Positions 1-8,320 of a DNA stretch of 64,000 bases are shown here, one piece after another. Position numbers and translations under genes: made by a program. Numbering within the stretch: position 1 is the stretch's first letter; each line of letters begins with the position of its first letter. Origin of the DNA: Gammaproteobacteria bacterium. Its GTDB lineage: Bacteria > Pseudomonadota > Gammaproteobacteria > Pseudomonadales > UBA5518. The stretch covers positions 496,001-560,000 of the forward strand of contig JADIYI010000002.1 of NCBI GenBank assembly GCA_016705365.1, written 5' to 3'. Below the pieces are notes generated by a model that was given only the letters and a program-made list of their open reading frames with translations, did no database searches and was not told the DNA's origin.

Positions 1-816
1 GAATTGCGGCGCGGATTTCGCCCCAATACCGGCAAGCGGCCAGCGGCACGCCCGCAACGTTACCGCGATCGCGCGATATTCACCGATCTCGACCAGAACC
101 TCATCGGCGACCAGCTCGGGCTGCAACGCTTCGTGGAACTGGTGCGCGCGAGTCATCAGCGGATCAGCTTCGGCATTGCCACCGGCCGGCGTGTCGACAG
201 CGCACTGGCGCTGATCAGGAAGCATGGCATCCCGGTCCCCGACGTGCTGATCAGCAGCATGGGCACACGTATCCATTACGGCACGGCGCTGACCGAGGAC
301 GAATACTGGGCCAATCACATCGACCACAACTGGAATCCGCGCAAGATCGCGCGCCTGCTCGCGGACCTGCCCGGAATCAAGCGGCAGCCCAGGCAGGAAC
401 AGACGCCGTTCAAGTTGTCGTACTATTTCGATCCACGCCTCGCGCCATCGCTCGAGGAGATCGTGCTGCTGTTGCGCACCAACGAGTTCACGGCCAACGT
501 GATCGGCTCGTTTGGCCAGTTTCTGGATATCCTGCCCTCGCGCGCCTCGAAGGGACAGGCGCTGCGTTACGTTGCCCAGTGTCTGGACATTCCCCTCGAA
601 CAGATCCTGGCGGTCGGCGGCTCGGGCAGTGATGAAGACATGATGCGCGGCAATACCCTGGCCGTGGTGGTCGCCAACCGTCATCACGAGGAGTTGTCGC
701 AGCTGGTCGACCAGGACAAGATCTTCTTTGCCAGCCAGCCCTATGCGCTCGGTATTCTGGAAGCGATCGAGCACTACGATTTTTTCAACGCCCGCATCTC
801 CCCGGCACCCGCATGA
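1..816 (+). CDS. C-terminal HAD/SPP-like domain, probably of a sucrose-phosphate synthase (5' end outside window)
   Basis: The reading frame is open to the left edge, so this is most likely the end of a longer gene. The visible 270 residues are a sucrose-phosphatase-like HAD domain: motif I is FTDLDQNL, motif II lies in GIATGR and the motif III lysine is in ASKGQ. The motif IV region reads VGGSGSDEDM, where canonical SPP has GDSGND, so the first metal-binding Asp is replaced by Gly and catalysis is doubtful. The first 30 or so residues are a basic linker, as expected between a glycosyltransferase domain and a C-terminal SPP-like domain in two-domain sucrose-phosphate synthases. The next gene, a canonical SPP, starts in its stop codon (ATGA). 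The alternative is a stand-alone HAD protein starting at TTG 4. The family is clear; the SPS fusion is inferred from the downstream spp-fruK-ams order known in methylotrophs. Confidence 0.72.
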   Translation, partial: ELRRGFRPNTGKRPAARPQRYRDRAIFTDLDQNLIGDQLGLQRFVELVRASHQRISFGIATGRRVDSALALIRKHGIPVPDVLISSMGTRIHYGTALTEDEYWANHIDHNWNPRKIARLLADLPGIKRQPRQEQTPFKLSYYFDPRLAPSLEEIVLLLRTNEFTANVIGSFGQFLDILPSRASKGQALRYVAQCLDIPLEQILAVGGSGSDEDMMRGNTLAVVVANRHHEELSQLVDQDKIFFASQPYALGILEAIEHYDFFNARISPAPA

Positions 817-1679
817 ACACGCACCTGCTGATCTGCACCGACCTGGATCGTACCCTGATCCCCAACGGCCTCCTGCCCGAATCACCCGCCGCCCGCGAGC
901 ATTTTGCCACCCTCGCGGCGCATTCCGGGGTCACGCTTGCGTATGTGAGCGGCCGGCATCGCGCGCTGGTCGAGCAGGCCATCGAAGACTATTGCCTGCC
1001 CTGCCCCGATTTCGTGATCGCCGATGTGGGTACCACAATCTATCACGTGGGCCACGAGAATGACTGGCTCCGCCAGGATGACTGGGCGCAAACCCTGGCC
1101 GCTGACTGGGGCGGCCGGTCCCATGAGCAGCTCGCGGCACTGCTGGCCGATGTCGAGGCGCTGCGCCCGCAGGAACCAGAACGCCAGAACGAACACAAGC
1201 TCAGTTATTACACGGCTCCGTACGGTGATCGCGAAATCCTGGCGACAAGGATTCATGCACGATTCGCCGCACCGCGGATCCTGGCCAACCTGATCTGGAG
1301 CGTAGACGAGCCGGCCGGAGTGGGGCTGCTGGATGTGTTGCCGGCGAGTGCCTCGAAGTTCCACGCCATCGAGTACCTGATGCGCCGGCAGGGGTTCAGC
1401 GCCGGCGAGTGCGTGTTCTGCGGCGACAGCGGCAACGATATCGAGGTCCTCGCCAGCCCGATCCCGGCGGTGCTGGTGGCCAACTGCGAACCTTCCGTGC
1501 GCGAACTTGCACTGAGTCTCGCGGCGGATCGGGGATTGCGCGAGCAACTGTATATCGCGCGTGGCGGCTTCCACGGCATGAACGGAAACTACAGTGCCGG
1601 CGCGCTGGAAGGCATCGCGCATTTTCTCCCCCATACCGAGGGCTGGATGGGCTTCGCAAGGGTCGGGTCACGCACATGA
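813..1679 (+). CDS. spp: Sucrose-6-phosphate phosphatase (SPP, HAD family)
   Basis: It hydrolyses sucrose-6-phosphate to sucrose, the last step of sucrose synthesis in the cytoplasm. At 288 residues it is a normal bacterial SPP length. It has the HAD motif I CTDLDRTL at residues 8-15, a Ser/Thr motif II in YVSGRH, the motif III lysine in SASKFH and an intact motif IV CGDSGND. Near the C-terminus is GNYSAGALEG, typical of SPPs. The start ATG overlaps the stop of the preceding gene by 4 bases and its own stop overlaps the fructokinase start, so the three genes are translationally coupled. Unlike the preceding HAD domain, all catalytic residues are present, so this is probably the working phosphatase. 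Confidence 0.87.
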   Translation: MNTHLLICTDLDRTLIPNGLLPESPAAREHFATLAAHSGVTLAYVSGRHRALVEQAIEDYCLPCPDFVIADVGTTIYHVGHENDWLRQDDWAQTLAADWGGRSHEQLAALLADVEALRPQEPERQNEHKLSYYTAPYGDREILATRIHARFAAPRILANLIWSVDEPAGVGLLDVLPASASKFHAIEYLMRRQGFSAGECVFCGDSGNDIEVLASPIPAVLVANCEPSVRELALSLAADRGLREQLYIARGGFHGMNGNYSAGALEGIAHFLPHTEGWMGFARVGSRT

Positions 1680-2545
1680 TTCGCAAGCGCACATGCATTT
1701 TCGGGGAAGTGCTGTTCGACCATTTCCCGAATGGAACGCGGGTGCTCGGCGGCGCCCCCTTCAACGTCGCGTGGCATCTGCAGGCCTTTGGCAAGGGGCC
1801 GCTCCTATGCAGTCGCATCGGCAACGATCCCGATGGCGCGAGTATCACCGCGGCGATGCGCGAATGGGACATGGACACCCGCGAACTGCAGCTCGATCCG
1901 GCGCTTGCGACCGGCCGCGTCGAGGTGACGATCAGCGGCGGCGAACCCGCCTACGATATCCTCTGGCCCTGCGCCTGGGATGCCATCGATCCTCCCGCAA
2001 GGCGCGGCGACATCGGCCTGCTCTATCACGGGAGCCTCGCGTTGCGCGAAACGCGATCGCGCAGCGCACTGGAACACATCAGGCAGGGCAATCCGCCGCT
2101 GGTATTCATCGATGTGAACCTGCGCGCTCCCTGGTGGCGGCGTGAAGCGGTGCTGGAAACTCTGCACGGCGCGCACTGGGTGAAGCTCAGCGCGGAGGAA
2201 CTCGCCAAGCTCGCCGGACCCGCGCTCGACGCGCCAGGCTTCCTGCGCCAACACGCGCTGCAGGGTTTGATCGTGACCCACGGGGCACGCGGCGCCGAAC
2301 TGTTCCGGGCCAACGGTGAACGTCTCGAGGTGCGCCCGCCCGCGGCTCCGGTGGCCGACACCGTCGGCGCCGGTGATGCCTTCGCCGCGGTGATGATTCT
2401 CGGCCTGCTCGAACAATGGCCGCACGGGCTCGCATTGCAGCGGGCACAGGGCTTCGCAAGCGCGGTGGTCGGCGTTCGCGGCGCGACCGTGCGCGAGCGG
2501 GCGTTCTATCGCCCGTTTGTCACCGCCTGGAACTGCGCAAACTGA
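1676..2545 (+). CDS. fruK: Fructokinase, PfkB carbohydrate kinase family
   Basis: This 289-residue sugar kinase should phosphorylate fructose, using ATP, to fructose-6-phosphate. It shows the PfkB N-terminal signature GGAPFNVAWHL near residue 25 and the C-terminal ATP-binding/anion-hole signature DTVGAGDAF, whose Asp is the catalytic base. The ATG lies in the stop of spp (ATGA), which fixes the start. In sucrose clusters of methylotrophs a fructokinase sits between spp and amylosucrase and recycles the fructose released when amylosucrase or sucrose hydrolysis uses sucrose; the same order here supports that role. Substrate preference cannot be read directly from the sequence. Confidence 0.85.
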   Translation: MIRKRTCIFGEVLFDHFPNGTRVLGGAPFNVAWHLQAFGKGPLLCSRIGNDPDGASITAAMREWDMDTRELQLDPALATGRVEVTISGGEPAYDILWPCAWDAIDPPARRGDIGLLYHGSLALRETRSRSALEHIRQGNPPLVFIDVNLRAPWWRREAVLETLHGAHWVKLSAEELAKLAGPALDAPGFLRQHALQGLIVTHGARGAELFRANGERLEVRPPAAPVADTVGAGDAFAAVMILGLLEQWPHGLALQRAQGFASAVVGVRGATVRERAFYRPFVTAWNCAN

Positions 2546-2560
2546 GGCCCCGCGAGAACC

Positions 2561-4525
2561 ATGTACGAACAGGTATCACACTCGCTGCTCAACCGGATTC
2601 TCGACGAACTGAAGCCGGATATCCGCAAACGCGACCTGCGTCATTTCTATACGCGGCTCGGAGCGAATTTCTATGCGATCTACTCGCTGTTCCATCACCT
2701 CTACGGACAGCGCGGCGATTTCGATGCCCAGCTGCTGCACCTGGTCGAGGTCATGGCCACGCGCTACATCGAGCGTTCCGGCGAATTGAAACAAATCGAC
2801 ATCCGGCGCGAGCAGAACCACAACTGGTTCCTCAGCCAGGAGTGGGTGGGAATGGCGCTCTACACCGGCGGTTTCGCCGGTGACCTGCGCGGGTTGCGCT
2901 CGCGTCTCGGCTATCTCCAGGAACTTGGCATCAACATGATGCACGTGATGCCGATTCTCGAGTGCCCGCAGGGCGCGAGCGACGGAGGTTATGCAGTCAG
3001 CAATTTTCGCGATGTCGATGAGCGCATAGGGACCCGCGAGGATTTGCTGGCGCTGGCGAAGGACATGCGCCGGCGCAATATCCTGCTCACGCTGGACGTC
3101 GTTGTGAACCACACCTCGGACGAGCACGAATGGGCGCGGCGCGCGCGCGAGGGTGATACGGTCTACCAGGACTACTACCACGTGTTCGAGGACCGTGGCT
3201 TGCCCGACCTGTTCGAGGAAAGCATGCCCGAGATATTCCCGGAGAGTTCGCCGGGCAATTTCACCTTCGACGAGGCGATGGAAAAATGGGTGATGACGGT
3301 GTTCCACAGTTACCAGTGGGACCTGAACTACGCCAATCCGGCGGTGTTCGTGCAGATGCTGGACATCATTCTGTTCTGGGCCAACCAGGGCGCCGATATC
3401 GTGCGCCTCGATGCGGTGGCATTTCTGTGGAAAAAGCTCGGCACCAGTTGCCAGAACGAGCACGAGGCACACCTGATACTGCAGCTGATGAAGGATTGCA
3501 GCCAGGTCACCGCACCCGGCGTGCTGTTCATCGCGGAAGCCATCGTCGCCCCGGTGGAGATCATCAAGTATTTCGGCGAGGACGCGGTGATCGCCAAGGA
3601 GTGCGAGATCGCCTACAACGCCACCTACATGGCGTTGCTGTGGGACGCGGTGGCGACCCGCAATGCCGCACTGCTGAACCACGGGATTCGCAATCTGCCG
3701 GTCAAGCTCGATCGCGCCACCTGGCTCAATTATGTGCGCTGCCACGACGATATCGGACTCGGCTTCGATGACCGCGATATCGTCAGTGCCGGTTACCAGC
3801 CGCAGGCCCACCGGCGCTTTCTGCTCGATTATTTCACCGGCGCCTTTCCCGGCTCGCCGGCCCGCGGCCAGCCCTTCGGCCAGAACTCGAAAACCGGCGA
3901 TGCGCGGATTTCCGGGGCGCTCGCCTCGCTGGCGGGTCTCGAAGTTGCACTGGAACGCGGCGACGACAGCGCAATCCAGCAAAGCATCGACCTGATCCTG
4001 CTGCTGCACGGCGCGATCATGTCCTTCGGCGGCATCCCGCTGCTCTACTATGGCGACGAGACCGGTACCATGAACGATCGCGGCTTTGTCGATGACCAGA
4101 GCAAGATGCACGACAACCGCTGGATGCATCGCCCGACCATCGATTGGCAGCGGGCAGAGCTGCGCAAGCAGCGCGGCAGCGTGGAGCAGCGCATTTTCGA
4201 TGGCCTGAAGAAAATGATCGCAGTGCGCAAGAGCACGCCCGCATTCGCCGACTACAACAATCGCGAACTGCTGCAGACGGACAATCCGCACCTGTTCATG
4301 TTCATGCGCAACAATCCGCGACTGCAAGGCGACAACGTGCTCGTCGCCTGCAATTTCGACAGCAACGCGCAGTCAATGCGGCTGGGCGAACTCGGCAACC
4401 GCGGCCTGTTCTCGCAGGTGCAGTTGCAGGATCTCCACAGCGGAGAATCGCCGCTGATGGATGGTGAGGACCTGGTGATACCCGGCTTTCGTTTCTACTG
4501 GCTGAGCGATCGCAGATCGCATTGA
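2561..4525 (+). CDS. ams: Amylosucrase (GH13)
   Basis: It transfers glucose from sucrose onto an alpha-1,4-glucan, releasing fructose, and can also hydrolyse sucrose. At 654 residues it matches the amylosucrase family. An N-terminal helical region of about 90 residues precedes the GH13 barrel. The four GH13 motifs are visible: DVVVNH, VRLDAVAF with nucleophile Asp284, FIAEA with acid/base Glu326, and CHDD at 394-397 with the transition-state Asp. It starts 15 bases after the fructokinase stop behind a purine-rich stretch and ends the operon. The product glucan would be a carbon store and the fructose would pass to FruK. There is no signal peptide, so it should act in the cytoplasm. Confidence 0.93.
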   Translation: MYEQVSHSLLNRILDELKPDIRKRDLRHFYTRLGANFYAIYSLFHHLYGQRGDFDAQLLHLVEVMATRYIERSGELKQIDIRREQNHNWFLSQEWVGMALYTGGFAGDLRGLRSRLGYLQELGINMMHVMPILECPQGASDGGYAVSNFRDVDERIGTREDLLALAKDMRRRNILLTLDVVVNHTSDEHEWARRAREGDTVYQDYYHVFEDRGLPDLFEESMPEIFPESSPGNFTFDEAMEKWVMTVFHSYQWDLNYANPAVFVQMLDIILFWANQGADIVRLDAVAFLWKKLGTSCQNEHEAHLILQLMKDCSQVTAPGVLFIAEAIVAPVEIIKYFGEDAVIAKECEIAYNATYMALLWDAVATRNAALLNHGIRNLPVKLDRATWLNYVRCHDDIGLGFDDRDIVSAGYQPQAHRRFLLDYFTGAFPGSPARGQPFGQNSKTGDARISGALASLAGLEVALERGDDSAIQQSIDLILLLHGAIMSFGGIPLLYYGDETGTMNDRGFVDDQSKMHDNRWMHRPTIDWQRAELRKQRGSVEQRIFDGLKKMIAVRKSTPAFADYNNRELLQTDNPHLFMFMRNNPRLQGDNVLVACNFDSNAQSMRLGELGNRGLFSQVQLQDLHSGESPLMDGEDLVIPGFRFYWLSDRRSH

Positions 4526-4547
4526 AGCGCAGGTGGCGGGCGCCGGT

Positions 4548-4934
4548 TCAGGCGCTGCGCACGAACGCCGTAACCAGCGGCTCCTCGCCGAGTGCCCGAC
4601 TCCAGTGGCCGTGCACTGCAGGATCGAATGCCGTGCCAGCAGGCAGGACATCATCCGAATAGAAGTGGTCTCCCGGCCCGAAGACACGCGAGCTGCCATC
4701 CTGCAACCCGATTTCCATGCGACCGCTCAGAATGAATACCCATTGTGGTGTCGTGGTGCAGTGAAAACTGCTGCGAAAGCCACTCGGACTCTCGCGAAGC
4801 TGCAGACCAGCGCCCGGCAACAGCGCGGACAGCATCGACTGCGGGGTCCCCTCGGAAAACGCCAGCCGCTCCTCGCGAAAGCGGGCACGGCCATCGCCAT
4901 CGGTGAACAGCACGATCTTGTTGAACCCTGGCAT
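4548..4934 (-). CDS. Small cupin-domain protein
   Basis: A 128-residue protein with one cupin fold. The two cupin motifs are recognisable around TTTPQWVFILSG and FGPGDHFYSDD, followed by a terminal beta-strand region. A possible metal-binding histidine set is incomplete, so binding of a metal or small ligand is uncertain. No enzymatic role can be assigned. It is convergent with amylosucrase (22 bases apart) and lies 24 bases downstream of the DUF2950 gene on the same strand, so it may be the last gene of that small operon. The ribosome-binding site is weak. Confidence 0.7.
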   Translation of the reverse strand: MPGFNKIVLFTDGDGRARFREERLAFSEGTPQSMLSALLPGAGLQLRESPSGFRSSFHCTTTPQWVFILSGRMEIGLQDGSSRVFGPGDHFYSDDVLPAGTAFDPAVHGHWSRALGEEPLVTAFVRSA

Positions 4935-4958
4935 CGCGGACTCGCGCCTCCGTGCGGC

Positions 4959-5903
4959 TCAGGATTCGGGAGCTTCTTCGACGATCGACCACGAGTCATC
5001 CGGATCGAAAAGCCGGATTGACTCGGCAATTTCGCCGCTGTTCTCGCCGAGGTCCTTCTCGTAGACCACGCCGTCATGGTTGATCATGAAGCTCTTCACC
5101 CCGCTGCTGCGATAGCTCGCGGGCCACGCCAGCAGGGCAATGCCCTGCGTCAGGTAGCCATCGACGAAATACTCCGTGGCACCGCCTTCGGCATTGGCGC
5201 CCTGTGCGAACAGCATCCGGTAGTAATAGCCATGATAGGCGGTTCGCTTGCCACCGAGCGCGGCCCGATAACCCTCCTCGGCCGCCGCCGCAAGCGCGGG
5301 GCCCGCAGGACTCGGCGACTCGCCTTCTGCCGACTCCCAGTAAAGACCGTTGTGCTGGCCAGGATCGCTCAGCAGCTTCGCCGCGAAGATGCCAGGCTCG
5401 TTGCCGTCGTGTCCCTGCGCCGCGTACTCCAGTTGCGCATCCACGAAGCCACGACAAACCGCGATTGCACCAAGCTCGTTGCCGCCGATCCGGCGAAAGG
5501 TGAGTTCCTCGACGCCGGCAGCGCCATCGAGGTACCACTGACCGTCGCGCTCCACCAGCGGAATGGGCAGCGGCCATTCGTCATCGCCTACCTGCAGCAC
5601 CAGGGTGCCATCACCCGCGTCGACCAGGGAGTGGCGCGTCTTGTATGAGGCCACGAAATTCTCGCGCGCGGTGTTGTCCGCCACCGCATCGCCCGAGGAC
5701 ACCACGGCCTCGCTTCCCGGCCCGAACAACAGGCCGAGTTGCGCAAGATCGTCGCTTTCGAGCGCGGTGATCAATGCGCCGACCGCTTCGTCGGCGCTGG
5801 CGAATCCCCGGTGCTCCTGCGCGCTTGCCTCTGGCGCGCCCAGCAGCGTCAGCAATAGAACTGGGACCACCAGCAAGGAACTGCATTTGAAAAACCGGTT
5901 CAT
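4959..5903 (-). CDS. Secreted DUF2950 family protein
   Basis: A 314-residue protein of unknown function from the DUF2950 family. It begins with a hydrophobic signal peptide ending ASA before QEH (about residue 28), so it is exported to the periplasm or beyond. The mature part has YHGYYYRML, AWPASY and SFMINHDG segments typical of this family. The ATG at 5903 is preferred because GAGGGAAG lies at proper distance; a GTG at 5909 would give two more residues and overlap the upstream stop. It sits directly after a DUF3300 gene, a pairing seen repeatedly in proteobacteria, so the two proteins probably act together in the envelope. What they do is not known. Confidence 0.82.
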   Translation of the reverse strand: MNRFFKCSSLLVVPVLLLTLLGAPEASAQEHRGFASADEAVGALITALESDDLAQLGLLFGPGSEAVVSSGDAVADNTARENFVASYKTRHSLVDAGDGTLVLQVGDDEWPLPIPLVERDGQWYLDGAAGVEELTFRRIGGNELGAIAVCRGFVDAQLEYAAQGHDGNEPGIFAAKLLSDPGQHNGLYWESAEGESPSPAGPALAAAAEEGYRAALGGKRTAYHGYYYRMLFAQGANAEGGATEYFVDGYLTQGIALLAWPASYRSSGVKSFMINHDGVVYEKDLGENSGEIAESIRLFDPDDSWSIVEEAPES

Positions 5904-5905
5904 GA

Positions 5906-7423
5906 TCACTTCCCTCGTTTCGGCGCGGATCTGGCTTTTTGCTGCGGCTTGGCCCCTTGCGACATGCTGGAACGCCCCCGCTGGCTGGCGGCCCTGTCAG
6001 CCTTGCCGCTGCCCTGCGACTGCTGGAATCCACTGGCGCGACTGGGCTGCGCCTTGTTGCTTGCGGAAGGCAGCTGACGCTGCTGGCTGCGATTGGCGGC
6101 CGGCGCCGTGGCCGGCTTCGTGGCCGGCCGTGCCGCGGCGCTGGTGCTGCGACCGCGATCGCGTGCACCTGCGGGCTGCTGGCGAGTCGCCGGCTTTGCA
6201 CCGGCGTAACTGCCGGAAGGCGGCTTTTTCGCGCCAGGTGTCGTCGCGGGACGTGCCGTCGGGGAACGCGCCTCGGTGCCCTTCGGCCGGTTGCCCTGCT
6301 GCGCACCTGCATAACTGCCCTGTCCCTTCCATGCACCAGCTTGTTGCCTCGCTGCCGGCTGCGCGTTAGCGCGCTGCTGCAATTCAGGGCGGTTCGGGCG
6401 CGCCGCGGAGATCGGACTCTGGGCCTTGTTGCGATAATTGTTTTTCTTGCTGTTGTCGAAGCGGTTCCAGTAGTCGTTGCCACCGGTATTGATGATCACG
6501 TTGTTGTTGTTGAAACCGTGCTGGTAGTTGGGGGGCCGGTTGTAACCGTAGGCCGGGTGGAATCCGCCGCCATAGACCGGCCGGTACGGTGGAGGGTAAT
6601 AGCCCCCGCCACCGTAACCCCAGGCTGGGTAATAATTATCATGGTGGTCATCATCATCGAACATTTCATTGACCAGGATGCCGGCGCCAAACGCCAGCAA
6701 ACCCGTCGTTATCAGCGTACCGGTGCTGTGACCGGTTTCGACCGCCGCCGCGGGTGCCACGGCCGCTGCCGCCGGTGGCGGCGTGGTGTAGACCGTTGTG
6801 GGATTATATTGGGGCACGTAGACGATCTGCGGGTCGGCGGGCTCCACCACCACGACCTGCTGGTTGTTGCGTTCCTCGGTCACTACCTTCATCTGCTCCG
6901 AACTCTGCAGATTGCCGATGTCACGGGCCTGAACACGCAGACGCTGCACCGCGGACAGCACGCCCGGTTCATCGGCCTGAAACGCCGAGCCAAGCTCGGT
7001 GGTCCAGTCCATCTCCATGCACATCATGTCGACCACCGTGGGGAACTGGACCATCGCCACCATCGGTGGCGTGAATCCCGCAGCAGTTGCCGCTGTCTCC
7101 AGTGCCTTTCCCGCCAACCCCTCGTTCTGCAGCAGCCAGTTGCCGGCGTCAAGCACTTCCTGCGGATTGGCCGAGGTGGCAAGTACCTGTGCCAATACCG
7201 GGTCCGGGTACAGCGCGATCGGTGCCAGCAGTTCCTCCAGCGACTCGGCTGACCAGGCGTTGGCTGCATCCGGCATTGTCGACCCCGCCACCGCTGCGCC
7301 CGCGGTGCTCGACTGCATCTGCGTCGTCGCGGATGCCTCCTTGTCGTCGCTGCAACCCGTCAACTGCATGCCGGCAGCCAGCACCAGCATGAGCGGCAGG
7401 CCGCGAAAACCGTTGATACTCAT
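5906..7423 (-). CDS. DUF3300 family lipoprotein with long low-complexity tail
   Basis: A 505-residue DUF3300 protein. The ATG at 7423 is chosen over the longer frame because it is preceded by GAGGAG and is followed at once by a lipoprotein signal ending LTGC, so Cys24 should be lipidated. The DUF3300 core (about residues 55-200) contains LLAPIALYPDPVLAQVL and the strand VVVVEPADPQIVYVPQYNP. A likely hydrophobic helix follows (GTLITTGLLAFGAGILV), then an Asp/His patch, a Gly/Tyr/Pro-rich stretch, and about 170 residues rich in Ala, Gln, Pro, Arg and Lys that should be disordered. The function is unknown. The DUF2950 gene follows with its start at or next to this stop, implying co-expression. 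Confidence 0.83.
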   Translation of the reverse strand: MSINGFRGLPLMLVLAAGMQLTGCSDDKEASATTQMQSSTAGAAVAGSTMPDAANAWSAESLEELLAPIALYPDPVLAQVLATSANPQEVLDAGNWLLQNEGLAGKALETAATAAGFTPPMVAMVQFPTVVDMMCMEMDWTTELGSAFQADEPGVLSAVQRLRVQARDIGNLQSSEQMKVVTEERNNQQVVVVEPADPQIVYVPQYNPTTVYTTPPPAAAAVAPAAAVETGHSTGTLITTGLLAFGAGILVNEMFDDDDHHDNYYPAWGYGGGGYYPPPYRPVYGGGFHPAYGYNRPPNYQHGFNNNNVIINTGGNDYWNRFDNSKKNNYRNKAQSPISAARPNRPELQQRANAQPAARQQAGAWKGQGSYAGAQQGNRPKGTEARSPTARPATTPGAKKPPSGSYAGAKPATRQQPAGARDRGRSTSAAARPATKPATAPAANRSQQRQLPSASNKAQPSRASGFQQSQGSGKADRAASQRGRSSMSQGAKPQQKARSAPKRGK

Positions 7424-7537
7424 GGTCACTCTCCTCGGCGCACGCGTTGATTCCCGAACATTTGCCGTTGCAGACAACATCTCCGAATCATGCACAAATC
7501 ACCTCTGTCCCGTCAATTCACCGGCGATTGCACGGCT

Positions 7538-8317
7538 TCAGCGTTCGACCTCGACCTCGCGCATGCGGGTGTAGGCATAGCGCACCAGCACGTACTCGAA
7601 CGGCGAACCGGTTTGATAATAGCGGAACGCGGTGTTGGCCCGGGTATTCACCGCATTGAGCAGGTTCAGGGCGATGCGCTCGTCGTCCCTGTCGGAATCG
7701 CCATTGATGTTCAGCGGGTCGATTGCATACTGGACCGCGAAATCCACCGCGAGTCCACCGGCATCGCGCAAACCCGAGGGGCCCAGCAACGGCAACACCA
7801 GGTAAGGCCCCGCACCCACACCCCAGCGCCCCAGCGTCTGACCAAAATCCTCCTTGCGCACCAGCATTCCCATCCTGGTCGCGGGGTCGAACAAGCCGCC
7901 CAGGCCAACCGTGGTGTTGATCGCAAAACGCCCCAGGGTGACCGCGCTGTCCTTGCCGTTGAACTGCAGCGCATTATTGATGAAATTGCGGATTTCCAGC
8001 AGATTGCCGAAAAAATTCCTGACCCCGCGCTCGGCGAAGTCCGGCATCACCCAACGGTAGCCATTCACCACCGGCAGGAAAACCACGTGATCGAAACCCG
8101 CGTTGAAGGTGTACATCCTGCGATTGAACGCCTCGAGCGGGTCGTTTACTTCCAGCATGGTACCGTCCAGCGACGTCGGCGGTTCGAAGAAAAGCTTCAC
8201 GCTGGCCGGATCCGGAACATCGGAAAATACCGGCTTCGGCTCCGCGGCGATCACGGGGGCAATCATTCCGGTACAGGCGATCAGCAACAACAGGCGGGCA
8301 AGCGTTTTGGCTTTCAT
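7538..8317 (-). CDS. mlaA: MlaA/VacJ family outer-membrane lipoprotein
   Basis: MlaA removes misplaced phospholipids from the outer leaflet of the outer membrane and passes them to periplasmic MlaC for retrograde transport. This 259-residue protein has the family hallmarks: NDPLEAFNRRMYTFN near residue 60, RNFFGNL, the INTTVGLGGLFDPA segment, and EDFGQTLGRWGVG. The N-terminus has LLIAC at residues 11-15, an acceptable lipobox, although a signal peptidase I site after VIAA is also possible. No other mla genes are in the window, which is common because mlaA often lies apart from mlaFEDCB. It starts 3 bases after the stop of the upstream hydrolase gene, suggesting co-transcription. Confidence 0.9.
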   Translation of the reverse strand: MKAKTLARLLLLIACTGMIAPVIAAEPKPVFSDVPDPASVKLFFEPPTSLDGTMLEVNDPLEAFNRRMYTFNAGFDHVVFLPVVNGYRWVMPDFAERGVRNFFGNLLEIRNFINNALQFNGKDSAVTLGRFAINTTVGLGGLFDPATRMGMLVRKEDFGQTLGRWGVGAGPYLVLPLLGPSGLRDAGGLAVDFAVQYAIDPLNINGDSDRDDERIALNLLNAVNTRANTAFRYYQTGSPFEYVLVRYAYTRMREVEVER

Positions 8318-8320
8318 GGG

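Noticed and set aside
2576..4327. 583-codon open frame antisense to amylosucrase
   Set aside because: It lies wholly opposite a gene with all catalytic motifs, has no ribosome-binding site, and its composition (His/Val/Ala-rich) is that of a GC-rich shadow frame.
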